From: Prochilodus magdalenae
Taxonomy: Eukaryota; Chordata; Actinopteri; Characiformes; Prochilodontidae
DNA: 64,000 nucleotides
Direction: 5' to 3'
Assembly: GCA_024036415.1 (NCBI GenBank)
Contig: JAMWET010000727.1
Span: 598,501 to 662,500, forward strand
A program made the position numbers and the translations under genes. Positions 46,947 through 60,082 of the stretch are shown here, piece after piece (the first letter of the stretch is position 1; each line of letters opens with the position of its first letter). The notes below the pieces were generated by a model. It was given only the letters and a program-made list of their open reading frames with translations. It was not told the DNA's origin and ran no database searches.

Positions 46947-49900
46947 TACAAATGTACAGTAATGCACAGATAAAAGCACAATCAAGCTTTTGCTTTTATT
47001 GAGAATGGGTTTATAAATAGAATGGAAATAACCTCAAATGCCACATTTGACGCTTTAGAGACTACAACCCAAAAATTGCTAGATCAGTCTGTTCTTCCAG
47101 TCATGACCAGAAGAGAACTGGCAAGCAATGTCTTTGTACAGCCAACAAAAACTTTGAGAGACTTACGGAAGTCGGTGGCTGAGAGAAGAAAATGCAACAG
47201 CCAGATATTTTCCAACACTGAACAAAACTGACCCCGGTCATACGGTTGCAAGAAGGAGACCTTTTAAGGATTGGCCAAAGTTTAAATATCCCAGGCAAAG
47301 GGTTGCCTTCACAAATTGATGCTTTGTGTGAAGCTTAGTAAGTACCAGGCCCGGGTAAGCTTGTTAAATCTGTGATACTTGAGATTTACTGGGTTAATAT
47401 TAGCTTTAACAGGTCAAGAGGTCAAATATGGGGTGTGTTCACTGCTATGAGCTACTCAGTAACATCTGGAATATTCCCATAAAGTCGGACAAGCCCAGCC
47501 AGATTTCACAGGAGATTTTTGGACCATCTGGATTCATCTGCTCAGGGTAAAGGTCTGAAACATAACCAACAACTCTAACTGTGTATCCAGATGTGTGCAG
47601 CTACGCATTCTCCAAATCCCCAAAACAAATACAGTATAGCTTTAAGATTGAATGACAAATGGGCCAAGCAGAATAACAGCACATGTGCCACGTGCAAAAA
47701 ACTTTTAGTCAGCAGTCCACATCCTAAAGTACGCTAAATTATTAAAGGATGAAGCAAAAGTGACCTAGCAGGGGCTTCCAAGTTCTAGAGTGATCCAGAT
47801 TCTGAAGAGCCATTGAGATTTTCCAGCAAGTGTTGCAAGTGTTAAACTGACATCGGCCAACGTCGGCCTAGGAACGTCAGCAAGGTTCTCAAGATGAACA
47901 AAGAAAACAGTCAGTAGGCAGATTTGGTTAAGACTTGAAGCTGAAATCGTTGCCAAATATGCTTTCACCAAATACTGAGGTCATGGGAGTGAATGCTTCT
48001 CCAGTATTTATATAAAGGGGTTTTTGGCTTTAAGTCAGTATATCCTACCTTATTCCTGGAAACCTCAGCCTGAGCATGAAAATAAAGGCCTCCTTTTTTC
48101 AAACATCTACCTAAATGGGGTCAGAATGCTTTTGCACACCTCTGTACACGTATCATCTTCGCCAGTATCAGGCCTCTGTAGTTTAGGGCTTGCTTCAGAG
48201 TCTTCTTGCTGGTTTTAGGCGGTAGCTACAGATAGTGATGGCTGGGGTACTGTTAAACATTTGTATAGGCCTACAGTGCAGCTTTTGCTGCGTGTACATT
48301 GTGCTGGTGCATGGATGGGACATAAACTGCAGAATGGCAGAACTAACTGGAGCGGTCAGTGGAACATTCCGTGAAGAGTTCAGTTGTCCCACTTTTTGTC
48401 AGTGGCCACAGCACCAGACTACACCTGATACTGACTAAGTGATGGGCCCAGGTTAAAGATTCTGATTTTCTCACCATTGATTTTTGACCTGGGAATAAAA
48501 ATACACATGCAGTCATAACATACACCCATTTACCAACCCCCAGCTAAGGGAATCTGACTGACCTCTGCTGTCCTATTAAATGTGTTATCATTACGTTATG
48601 TAATCGGTCACTCAATGATGGCAAAGTGATGTCCTGACAGACACGGTTCTGTCCAGAAAACTCTAGCTCTGGATTAATTGCCTCTCTGATTGCATAAAGA
48701 TGCCACTTTGCGGCTGTTGGTTCACTCGAAGCAGCTTCCGGTGTAATTTGTGTAATTAAGGAGCCAAAAGGCTTGGGGGCTTTGCGGCAAGAGATGATTA
48801 TGTCCTCCACAGGACCCCTCCCAGACCACATCCATTTCCTTAATTAATAGTCAGGCTGCTCAGCGTTAGCTCTCTTTGGCGTGAATGCATGTGCGTTGCC
48901 AGGTCAGGTGATCCTTGCTGATTCGAAACCTGTTCCAGCCAACGAAAATGAGGCTTCTGACTGTGTGACCACAAGGCAGTGCAGCACTTTGTGACGGCTC
49001 TTGAGGATAGCAGTGTTTAGTTTTGAGGACTCAGCAACAGTCCTGCCTACTGGTGCTGTGGACCGGCGCGCCATGATTTATTGATTTATGGAGCGGATAC
49101 AGTTGCATAGCTTTGAAGATATTAGATCTGATGGCTTTAATTGATAGTAGTATTCAATGGGTAACGATTTACAGGAACTGCATGTACGTTAAGCATTTGT
49201 GGTCTATTAACTCTTAGTTATTATTTTATTATACAATAATTTTGAAATTTTTACTAAATGCATTTTTAATAAGGATTTAGTTATGTGTGTACATCATGAA
49301 ACATTTGTTAATAAACTGAGATAAACAAATCTGATTCTAATCAACAAAATAATAATAATACATTTCCATCAACTTTCTGGTAGAACATATTTTAGGTCAC
49401 TATGTTTTAATGGAGAAGATCTTGAACTTAACCCAACCTCGATCGTGCCATCTCTACCAACTGGTTGAGGTGTTTTAGGCTGAAAATCACTAGAGCCCAT
49501 CGAGTCGATAGATATGCTTTTACTGTTCTCATCTACAGAGGAAGCCAGCAACTAGTTAATCTCTCCACACATGTGTATTGATGAGTTTTTAATGGTAAGA
49601 TTTAATAATATTTAATTTTTTAAGAATTTTTGAATTAGAAAAAGAAAATTTAAGAATTATGGAATTGAAGGGGTCTAATAAGGGTAAAATAATGTTTAAA
49701 AAAGTTTGTATGCTAAAGGTGTCTTTGCTTATCTGACATCATTATAATTTATTATGTGCTTTATATTGCTATATATTTATATTATTCGCCCCAGTATTTT
49801 TTTATTGGTTAGGTTGTTCAAGGGTTATGAACTTTTAAAAAGCAAGACTGAAACAAAATGAGGAAAATGAATGGAATTTCACTTTCCTGTGCATTACATG

Positions 49901-50317
49901 AAATTACATAGGTTTCATAAATTATTCACAGTTCATAAACACTACACTATACTTAATGTATGAGTAGCTATTGCAGTTTGCTGAGATTTTGTGTCAATCA
50001 TAAATGCTTTATGACCTAAACACTGGCCAATAATTACCGTAATTTGCCTTGAGTAAGCCGACCGTACACTTCATATCATAGGCCGTTTATTTCCTGACTT
50101 GGTTTTAATTTATTTATGAACGTATCATGAAGTATACATTAAGCACCAGTGAGTTTTCATTTATTACATCCGTCATTCATTACTTATTCATTACTTACTA
50201 TACTATTAATGTACTTCATAAATATTTGGAAGTGTAGTTGTATGCAAAGCCCTTTCCTGTAAATGAAGTTCCTGTAAAATGTTGCTGCACTCATTTTTAC
50301 TTGAACAAAATTTTTTC
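46947..50317. other. Intronic sequence, possible unidentified remnants
   Basis: 47000-47300 has a 69-residue frame rich in Thr and Arg followed by a charged stretch. It could be an unidentified decayed transposase, but I cannot assign it. 48560-48860 is evenly composed with TAATTA-type words. The rest is AT-rich and featureless. Confidence 0.4.
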
Positions 50318-50801
<484 letters not shown>

Positions 50802-52878
50802 ATTACTAAGAGACTAAATCATAATGTAACTAAATCATATCCTCTTGTGGCCAAAGTGGGGTCAGACCTTCTCTGGTCAAAATTACGATGCCCAAAGAAG
50901 CTGAATGTAGTGAAACACCAGAAGAAATGATGGTCCAACAATCAGCTTCTCTGAACCAGAGGTCACGCTTACACACAGGCTAATGTTCCGTCACTGCAAT
51001 GAAACGCTATTGTGGCTTCTGCTGACACTGAGCGCTGAAATCTCATGAGTGTCAGATTGGATTAAGTAGGCTTTACTCATGTGGGCTTGTGGGCCATTAC
51101 AAATCAGATTTCATCAGCTGACTTGCAAAAAAAAAAAGCCTTGCAAGTAATTCAGAGACCTTCCCATCATGACATCAGACATGTCAAAGGTCAGTGGGTA
51201 TTACATTTCCAAGACCATTTCTATGAGCAAGTAAGCATGTTTTAGTCACTTTGCAATAGCTTAACATATTACAGACCAAGCCGGTTCGTTTGGGGGAAAA
51301 CAGTGTGTGACAGTATTTGTTCTAGCTTGGGAAGCCATGCCAAATCTCAATGTCAGCACTTATCAGCACGCAAATGTTTTAGGTGGAGATGCACCAATTC
51401 CAGGTTTTCTCTTTTGGTACTGATTCCAAGACCTAAACTGATTGCAGCTGTATAACCATCCAACTATAAACTGATAACCTAGCACTACCTTATGATCCCA
51501 TATCAGCCTAGGTTTATTTATGTCATATCAAGTGTACTTTTCTCTATTTTACAGTACAGTAAAATCATTTACAGGACATATTGGAGGTTGACCTTTCAGT
51601 ACAACAGTGAAGCTGTAAAACAATGAAAATACAGGAAAGCCATATCAATTTAACAGGGTTTAATAATCAGTAAACTAGTGAATTGCATTGTAAAAGTATT
51701 TACATGATACATTTATAATTTATTATGTATTAATTAGAATATTATACACATACATACATACATACATACATACATACATACTATGATGTATTGAAATTAA
51801 AATTATTACATGTTTCATATTTACCTATACTGCTAAAATGTAATTTTCTCTAATATTCTGGCCTAAATAAAATATGTATATGATAATGTAAACGTATGAA
51901 AGAGTATTTTGCTCACAGAGCTGCAAGGAAGCTCCTGCAAGTTTAGATTTTTATCGTGTTTTGGAACAACCTGCTTCAGGTGGACCTTTAAGGCAGCCTG
52001 CTTTTGTGATTGCAGCTATTTCTATTAAATGTACGGGCGAAATGGAAAGATCTGGAGCTTTATTGGAATGTTATGAATGTAGTATGTTCTCTGCTGTTGT
52101 ATGACTTGGTGAATGTCGTTTCAGAAATTGTAGGTCGTTTGTGAGCGATAGGAGGGACAAAAGCTGAATATCCCCTGGATATCCAAGATCAGGCTAACTA
52201 AACTGAACTCGGCTAGAAGATGGTATTAAACGTGTGTGAAACACGCCTGGCTGATAGCTGATAGCTGATATGTTTAATGAGGTCAGTATAGGTGCCAGAA
52301 TATGGATCGGTGCATCGTTACTTTCAGGTGTTGAAACTACAGTACTGTGCAAAATCAGTATCTGTTAAAATGGAAAATAAGCACAAATAATTAATCCTTC
52401 AGTCTCAGGATAAAAACAGAAATCGCATCGATTGCCGCTGAGTACATCGTCATGTTTCTGTGTAACTGTGTCCACTCTCTGCCTTTAATATAGCTTATGT
52501 TATGATATATACTATGTTAGTCCTCCAAGAGACCAAAATCCTAACTGGGAGCAGAATAGCATCACCAGCAGAACAGCGCTACCTGGGGTAGTGGATGGTA
52601 AAGTCCCACTAGTCTATCAGCCATCTCATGCTTTAAGGACACCCTCCATGGTCTTCAGGAGACATGATTTCAGTTTTTTCAATAGGTCTGCTGGAATGTT
52701 AGAAACACATGTGGATTATTCAGATTTGAAGCAAGAGTGGATCTTTTTTTCTCCTCTCAGAGATCTATCTATCAGTGCTGTTTCTCTGATGGAGACACAT
52801 TTGATGGTCTACCAGGAAACTTCCCAAAACGGACAAAGTGTCTCCAGTCTTTTGACAGGCACAGTACAGGAAGTATGT
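50802..52878. other. Intronic sequence with no recognised feature
   Basis: Contains a (CATA)n tract at 51746-51781, an AT-rich region around it, and a short GCTGATA repeat at 52250-52270. No gene supported. Confidence 0.5.
51746..51781. repeat. (CATA)n microsatellite
   Basis: About nine consecutive CATA units. Confidence 0.9.
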
Positions 52879-53078
52879 GGTTGGTGTAGCTCAGCGGATA
52901 ACACCACTACCCACCACGGAGCCACCACCACATGTGAGAGACCTGGGTTCGAATCCCGGTCTGCGTGACTGAACTGTGCTGTCCTTGGGCAAGACTCCTA
53001 ACACTACAGTGGCCTACCTGTAATACGATTAACCTTGTAAGTCGCTCTGGATAAGAGCGTCGGCGAAATTCCATAAGA
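52879..53078 (+). repeat. tRNA-derived SINE, copy 2
   Basis: Head GGTTGGTGTAGCTCAGCGG, B box GGGTTCGAATCCC near 52945, tail GTCGCTCTGGATAAGAGC. It lacks about 10-20 bp (the ACACCAATAAGAG part) present in copy 1. An unrelated long frame (52591-52968) runs into it. Confidence 0.85.
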
Positions 53079-54418
53079 ATATCATTTTTGGGGAGCGGGT
53101 TTAAATGTGTATGTTCAGCTGTGACAGCACTAAGGGGTGGGAGTTAATCCCCTTCCTAATGACCAGGAAAGCTCATTAAAATCTACTGTGATACTAAGCA
53201 TTGATAACACACTACCTTAATCTACTCAATGTATTAGCCGGCCAATTCCATTTCCATTATGATCTAATTATAGCTCTTAATGGCTATTATCCTCCCCCTC
53301 CCAGTTCAGTGCTCTTATATGATAGCGCCTCACCCTCACTCGCCCTTTTCAGAAACTGGTCATCTTGGCCTTGTGCCAGGCGTTCTCTCCGAATAAGCTT
53401 AATTCAATTTGTTCAAGACAAGCATGGCTGCCCTGCCCCCGTAGCATACTCCTCCTCCCTTCACTCATACCAAGCATCCCAGCCAGTGACCCCGAAAGGA
53501 GTTCCTTCAAGGTCAGATGATGCCACTCGAAAGAAGAGGAGGGGGCTTCTGTTTTTTTCTCATGCACAGAAGCATCAAGATTTCATATCCAGGCTGAGAT
53601 GAATGTATAAACAGTGTCCAGGGCCTCAGGGGCCCTCTACAGGAAATAGCTGCGTTCCTTCTCACGGATGGCATTATGGATAGACTGTTATTTATTCCGA
53701 CCCCTTTACCCACCGCCAGTGTCATCTGCTGAGATGCTACCGAGTCACTCGTCCTTGTTTTGGCCTTCACTGATAGAACTGCTTACTCTCTGTAAATTTA
53801 TGCCATTTCTATTGACTGGTTGAATTATTTGTAGATGGCATGCAGCCACATTTCAGTAGATCGTATGCCTGTATGAAACTACTGCTTTTATGGTGTGGTG
53901 CTGACTCAGTTGATAACTGCTAGCTTCTAGCACAGCAGTATTCTCAAAGAATTAGGTAAGCTAGTGGTAGTTAGTAGGTGGCATCAGCAGCCCCCTCTAT
54001 TGGCCAAAACAAGCATAATGCAAGACGTCTGCCTGTCTGCTCTGGTGCAGGCCGTTTTTGGGACCTTCAGGTGTGTTTTTAATTGACAGGTAAAAGCAAG
54101 GACATTTCCAGGAACAGCTCCTGCCGGGGAATGGCCACCAAAAACAGGGAGTGTTCCTGGAAAACAGCAATGTCTGGTCACCCCAACTTGAGGGCTTTGG
54201 TCTTCCACCTCCATGAAAACAATGTTTATGGACATTCAGACCAGAATCCTCTCTAAGGTGGTCATTTCTAACCATTATTCTATGTTTTCATGGTGGATGT
54301 TTCCACCCAGCATCACCCAACACTGGCATTTCTTGCATGTTGCTGCTGTTTTGCATGCAGTGAGCATACTTTGGAATTGTTGCTACCCTGATAGACTGTA
54401 TGGATTGAAGCTTTAGAT
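53079..54418. other. Intronic sequence with no recognised gene
   Basis: 53150-53780 is non-repetitive in look, with a TAATTA-containing patch near 53265-53285. The 133-residue frame at 53201-53602 has no recognisable domain or splice context. Confidence 0.45.
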
Positions 54419-54629
54419 TTACATTTATGGCATTTAGCTGACGCTCTTATCCAGAGCGACTTACAAGGTTAACGATTACAGGTAGGCCAGTGTAGTGTTA
54501 GGAGTCTTGCCCAAGGACTCTTATTGGTGTAGCTCAGCATAGTCACCCAGACTGGGATTCGAACCCCAGTCTCCCACACGTAGAGGTGGCACCCTGAGTA
54601 GTGGTATTACCCACTGAGCTACCCCAACC
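54419..54629 (-). repeat. tRNA-derived SINE, copy 3
   Basis: Minus-strand copy: tail complement GCTCTTATCCAGAGCGACTT at about 54444, B-box complement GGGATTCGAACCCC near 54556, head complement GAGCTACCCCAACCA at 54616-54630. Confidence 0.85.
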
Positions 54630-54747
54630 ACAGCCCTTTAGACACGGGCTACCTCACGCTTCAACTATACCGCTCATCCTCCTGGCTCAAGGTGGATGCT
54701 GGAACCTATCCGTAGACAGTTCTTCTGTATTTAGTAAAGGAATAGAA

Positions 54748-54934
54748 AGCATATTGTCGCTGTCCAAAGAAAAACAAATATATCCAAAATGGCAACTTTA
54801 CAGAAGAATCCCAAAAATTACATTTTGGGTCATTCCTGTTGGTCAATTCATCATGAAATCTTCACATGATGTAAGCAACAACTGCTGTGTTCAAGTAATG
54901 CAAGTAGTGTTTCATTTAATTGGACAGCAATGAA
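54748..54934 (+). mobile_element. MITE of the 'ATCGTCACTGTCCAAAG' family, copy 3
   Basis: ATTGTCGCTGTCCAAAGAAA at the left and TTTAATTGGACAGCAATGAA at the right, with the shared internal CATCATGAAATCTTCACATG and GCTGTGTTCAAGTAATGC. At about 187 bp it has lost the AATGGAACC segment of its relatives. Confidence 0.75.
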
Positions 54935-56170
54935 ATGCTAAGTGAAAGCTACTGGCCACTGGTTATAAATATGCTTCACACCAACAAATTATTGTCAAAA
55001 TGAATATCTCTAATAAATGTATTTAATAAGATAGACGTTAGTTTGGAGTGTTCCTTCGAAGAACCATCCATTGAAAGGTTCTGGAGGAAAATGGAGGCGG
55101 GTTTACTAAGACATTGCCCCAAAGGAGCTTTTTGGAATGAGGGCAGTTTTAAGGACAGTCATTTAAAATGGTCAGTACAAGAAACCGTATCTGTCGTGGT
55201 ACTACTTTTGAAAACATACCAGACCCCTACGCATGTCATACCTGTTGTTATGATGTCAACACCTACCCACGCTCAGACCTTCGGATCAGCTTTTAAACAG
55301 CACGTTGAGGAAGCAAAGCAGCCCGAAACGTGTCTGAAATTCACATTTGCGAAGACATTTTAATCCTGCAAGCCGACCGTGTACTGTGTATGTTTACAAG
55401 ACATATTAGAGCTTCGCGTTTGCCTCTGTGCATGTAATACAGATTCTTAGCTCATGTCCTCATCAGCCAGGCTGCCTGAGTTGTCATTGCACAGTTCTTT
55501 CCCGAAGGTTTCCTACCATCTGCCACTGCTGTGCATGACTGCCTGGTGACCTATAGCCAATGATGAAAATAGCCACAGTGCAGAGGGCAGCTGGGAACCG
55601 ACAGCCGAGCATCTACTGATGCTGCTGCATCCCTTAGCCTTTAAAATGGTGAGGATCGTGATTCAGATCCTCTCCTGAGGGACAACCAAGTCTGGCTTTT
55701 TCATTTCAAATGAGAAGAATTGATTGGCGGATTAAATCACCCTACGCTGAGGTTCCAAACACTTATCAGTGGTGGTGTCCCGTCAGTGAAGCTGGGACAC
55801 CTCAGAGCTCAGTTTCTAATTCATTTCATTTAGATTAATTTAATAGTCTCATCTTCCATTCTTAATCACACTATTAAAGAGGCGATCGCCAGCTGCCCAC
55901 TTTCACTTCAGCGATATGAGCTGAGCTGGTGAACTACAAAACCCCATCATGTCTGAAATAACGATCATGTAAAGCGTTCAGTTTGCCATTAGGATAAAGG
56001 TATAGCATAACAACAACGACCAAACAGAGCTGATTAATAGAAACCAGCCAGAAGGCTAAGCAGCTCCACCCTAACGCTGCAATATTGAAACAAGCTAATA
56101 ATTGCTTGGAACAAAAATGATGCTGTTTGAGGTAAGAGTTCTAGAGGCTGTTCTCCGAGAGAGTTGAGGG
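54935..56170. other. Intronic sequence with no recognised feature
   Basis: 55440-55930 is evenly composed and non-repetitive. The 106-residue frame at 55043-55363 has no recognisable domain. Confidence 0.45.
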
Positions 56171-56429
56171 CCATTGTGCTTTGTACACAGAGGAATTTGT
56201 GTGCTGTATTTAACCCATCCGTGAAGTGAAACACCCACATACACACACAGGCTAGTGGATACACACACACATGGCGCAGTGAGCACACTTGCCCAGACCA
56301 GTGGGCAGCACTGGGGCGTTAGGTACCTTACTCAAGGGCTCTTAGTCCTTACTGTCTGTTCAGGGAATCAAACCCACAACCCCTCCGGTCACAAGGCTGG
56401 TTCCCTAACCTCCAGCCCACGACTGCCCG
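56171..56429 (-). repeat. Second tRNA-derived SINE type
   Basis: Read on the minus strand it begins GGGCAGTCGTGGGCTGGAGG (A-box-like region), then GTGACCGGAGGGG and a B-box-like GTGGGTTTGATTCCC. It continues through CTTGAGTAAGGTACC, GTGGGCAGCACTGGGG-type words in complement and CACTTCACGGATGGGTTAAA to its tail. This word order matches a common fish SINE distinct from the GGTTGGTGTAGCTCAG type. It is not a tRNA gene. Confidence 0.7.
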
Positions 56430-57049
56430 TCAATGTAATTTGTTCTTATACGCATTCCCTTTCACTTCAAACCAGCAAAGAAAGCTTTAAAGGTTGGACT
56501 TTTATACAAGCGTCAAATCCAGTCTGGACACTCAGTATTTCGCTAGCTCATTTATTACAGACAGCCAACCTTATAGTGAGTGTCCTCGGAAATACTGAGT
56601 GTCCAGTCTGGTGTGCTCACTTCATAACAAAATCTTGGTAAGAGCTTAGCAAAGTAATCTGAAACATACTGGGCTAAATTCAGTTCGCATTCATAACCTG
56701 CCTTCGTAGGCTTCATGTGTTTCTCTCTCGTTCTGCAGCTGCTGCTCTCTTCTATCACTTGCGATGTGAACGGTGTGAAATATGCACAAGGCTTCTCTTT
56801 AAAGCGCAAGCTCATGCAGCGCATAGTGCAGTTTGGTTAGCACGTCCTATTGATTGGTTTAAGAAACTGTGATTTATGTTCCAGTGTTCAGCATAAACAC
56901 AGCAGCACCGCTGAGAAATGATGATATTAATAGGAGGGAGTAAATTAAATGGCACCTTTTGTGTTAATAGTTAACAGAACTATCTGTGTGTGTTTAATTT
57001 TGGACATTATTACATCATAACTGCTATTGTATTGTATTATATTACATTA
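56430..57049. other. Intronic sequence; short inverted duplication near 56510-56620
   Basis: GTCTGGACACTCAGTATTTC at about 56521 is inverted at about 56588-56612 (AAATACTGAGTGTCCAGTCT), with GCCAACCTTATAGTGAGTGT between. It forms a potential hairpin. Nothing else recognised. Confidence 0.6.
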
Positions 57050-57081
57050 TACACATACACACACACACATACACACACACC

Positions 57082-57130
<49 letters not shown>
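57050..57130. repeat. (CA)n microsatellite
   Basis: CA repeat with CATA and CCCATA interruptions at its start. Confidence 0.93.
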
Positions 57131-57131
<1 letters not shown>

Positions 57132-57239
57132 ATCTTACTCTGTACTTCTTGTAACTCCTGATAATGTCAGAACTGAATTCTTGCAGTTTGGCACAAACAT
57201 CTGCTGCTAGCAACCTGTATCAACCAATACTGTGCTCCG

Positions 57240-57490
57240 TTACTGCTTCCTCAGTGGTATTCATATATGCCATCTGCTAATATGTCATCATATGTTACAT
57301 ACTTCAGTACACAGCTCTACATATTCTCAGTGTCGTGTTCCGGGTCTGGCCTGCGTCCAGTGCTGCATTTATTTCACTGTGTACATGGTATTACTGTATA
57401 TTGTTTTGCACTTGTGGTATTGGATTGCACCATGGTCCTGGAGGAACCAAATAGCTGTATATGACTGAACTGACAATAAGGCCTCTCTTG
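57240..57490 (+). mobile_element. Possible 3' end of a non-LTR retroelement
   Basis: TTGCACCATGGTCCTGGAGG, AACCAAATAGCTGTATATGA and CTGAACTGACAATAAGGCCT resemble the 3' untranslated end of a fish retroelement family with an (A)CAATAA(A) signal. It is a 5'-truncated fragment without coding capacity. The assignment is tentative. Confidence 0.4.
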
Positions 57491-57963
57491 AACTATTGGT
57501 TGTTGGAATGTTTGGATGTGAAGGTCAGGATTGGTATCAGTGGCACACCCTTAATACTGGTCAGCAGAGCAGTGTTAATATTGTCATTGAAAACTGTGGT
57601 GAAAATACATTTACAACATTTACAGCCAAAGCGAGACGAGAACTAAATAAAAAGGAGCAGCTGAAAATGAGAACTGTGAGAAAATGTATTTGTTTGGCAA
57701 CCCATAAATATTTGACAAACAAGTGAACAAATTATATTTTTCCCTCTCAGGCCACCAATCATGGTGGCGTGATCAAACGTGTGGTGGGTGTCAGCATAAA
57801 ATCGAAGATCAGTTGAGTCGTGGTATTAACTTTCAGCAAATATGGAGGTTGCTAGTTCTTTGTTTAAAGGAGAGAGAGACAAAGTAAAAATGGAAATTGT
57901 AAATTTGATATAAGCATCATATTTGTGTGTGGGTTAGGACGGGGCTGGCATGGCGGTTATCTA

Positions 57964-58224
57964 CATATCATTCCTGTCAAAAAAAAAAAACATGTATCTC
58001 CATTTTTGTTGATTTTTACTTTTATGCCTCATTTGATCACATGAGTTGCTTTTTACACTGTGTGGGAATTTCATTAAGAATGGACAAACAGAATGGCCCA
58101 AAACTGCTTGGTAAGATGTCTGGTTCCATTGACTTCCATTCAAATTAGATTTGAGATTTTTGTCCTCTCCTGTAAAGTTGCCATTTTGGAGATCCCTGTT
58201 TTTCTTTTGGACAGTGACAATATT
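57964..58224 (-). mobile_element. MITE of the 'ATCGTCACTGTCCAAAG' family, copy 4
   Basis: Minus-strand orientation: ends at CTTTTGGACAGTGACAATAT and carries GGTTCCATTGACTTCCATTC, TGATCACATGAGTTGC and AACATGTATCTCCATTTTTG, all complements of words in the plus copies. The outer left arm has an A-run. Confidence 0.78.
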
Positions 58225-59301
58225 TTTGCCATTTTTGCCACGTGTAGAAATGGAAAGAATGTGCTGATCCTGCTCTAGATAGAAAGTTATCACCCTTGTT
58301 TTAGAGGCTTTGAAGCTGATATTTATATAAATATTGAAGTTGAGAAGCACAATCTGACCTGCAGTATGCTTTGTTTATATCAGTATGGCACTCCCTCTCT
58401 TTGGAAGAAATAGAAGAAGCGATTTATGGGATACCTTTAACCATATATCACCACAGAAAACAAAAAAGTAGTGACGAAAATAACTGGAAAGACACTCGAG
58501 TTCCCACCACCGAGAAATGTATACAAAAATAATCTAATATTTCCTTAAGATTTTCTAGTGAAATCCAACCCATGTCATCCTTTCCTCTAGGCTACTGTAA
58601 ACCAGTTATTAATGTTAGTGTAACTCTGTGAATTTGACTGAAATGTGACTAAACATAATCTATATTTTAGTCAAAAGCCTGATAGCAACACTAAATCAAA
58701 ACCAGCTTCCAAAATGAACAGTGGATCAGAAGGACGAACCCAGAGATGGGATCACTTATCCTTACCAAAACCGTGAAGGAAAATGTTTAGAGGAGAGAGA
58801 AGGAGAGATGACTGCACGCTTTCCGTTGAGTCTCAGAATAGAAGTGTGTAAGAGTGTGTGTGCATGATTGCATATATGCACGGGTGTGTGCCCTCTTATG
58901 TGTGGTTTAATTAACATGAATGCATGCATGCATAATGTGTTTACATGCGTGTGTGTGTGTGTGTGTGTGTGTGGGTATACACATGCGGTTTAATTAACAT
59001 GAAAACGTGTGTATCTGTGAGGTTTTCTATTGGGGTTGAGTCGTTCACGTTAACACTGAATAAGTTCAGTTTAAGAACTGCAGTTGTGTGATTGGAAGCT
59101 TAGTGAAAACAAAAGATGAACGTCTCCCTGTGAGTCTAGATAGGTTCAGACCATTGAAGGAACGTTGTCACATGTCGTTATTTGTGATCATGGTGATGTG
59201 TGTCTGGAGCATTGTTTGTATCATCACTGCTCAACAAAAACTTAAGTTCTGCAAATATCATACATGTATAATAAATCATAATATTTTAAGATATATATTT
59301 C

Positions 59302-59302
<1 letters not shown>
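58225..59302. other. Intronic sequence with a short (GT)n tract
   Basis: (GT)n at about 58948-58973. GGTTTAATTAACATGAA occurs at 58904 and again at 58987, a short direct duplication around the GT tract. No gene supported. Confidence 0.5.

Positions 59303-59360
<58 letters not shown>
59303..59360. repeat. (TA)n microsatellite, about 58 bp
   Basis: Uninterrupted TA run. Confidence 0.95.
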
Positions 59361-59364
<4 letters not shown>

Positions 59365-59597
59365 ACACATATTTTTGTAGATTTTTACTTTTATGCCTTA
59401 TTTGATCACATGAGCAGCTCTTTATAGTTTGTGTGAATTTCAGAAGGAATGGGCCGACAGAAACTGCCCAAAACTGCTTGGAAAGACACCTGGTTCCATT
59501 GACCTCCATTCAAATTAAATGATGTTTTTGCCTCTCCTGTAAAGTTGCCATTACTCTCCGGTTAAGTTTGCCTGTTTTCTTTGGACAGCGATGATAT
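59365..59597 (-). mobile_element. MITE of the 'ATCGTCACTGTCCAAAG' family, copy 5 (left arm replaced by TA tract)
   Basis: Contains TTTTTGTAGATTTTTACTTT, TGATCACATGAGCAGC, CCAAAACTGCTTGGAAAGAC, GGTTCCATTGACCTCCATTC and ends CTTTGGACAGCGATGATAT. The outer left arm seen in copy 4 is missing where the (TA)n tract begins. Confidence 0.78.
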
Positions 59598-60082
59598 ACC
59601 AACCATGTGATGATAAACAGATGAGGCTGATCAGTATTTGGGAGCTGATTACCGGAACATCTCTTCAGGATTGGTGCTTTGTGGATGAGGTGGATGAGAT
59701 GGTGGGTTGTGGGGACTGTAGTCCGGAGCATCAGTGCTGGAAGGAGACCCCGGAGGCGTGACAGTGTTTTCCTTCTTTATAGTAAAGACACTTTGAAATT
59801 GGGTTTTACATACCCTTTGGAAATCATGAAATTGAAACATATGCTATTTGATATTGCTTATCAAGCTTTTTACATCAGGAAATGTCCTTTTGGTTATTTT
59901 TCCTTTACAGGTTAAACAGATGCTCAACAGACTCCCAGTAAAAATAACATGATGATAGAGCACCGATGGATGAGTTGATATCTGTTAACCTGAGAAGTTG
60001 CTGAGCATGTAACAGGTGTAATGCAGACCATCGCAACAAGCTGTTATAGACATGCTGCTGACACCATCCTGTAACTGGCGCT

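Noticed and set aside
47022..47231. Decayed transposase or novel small gene
   Set aside because: Charged frame without an identifiable motif, splice signal or second copy in the window. Not enough to assign.
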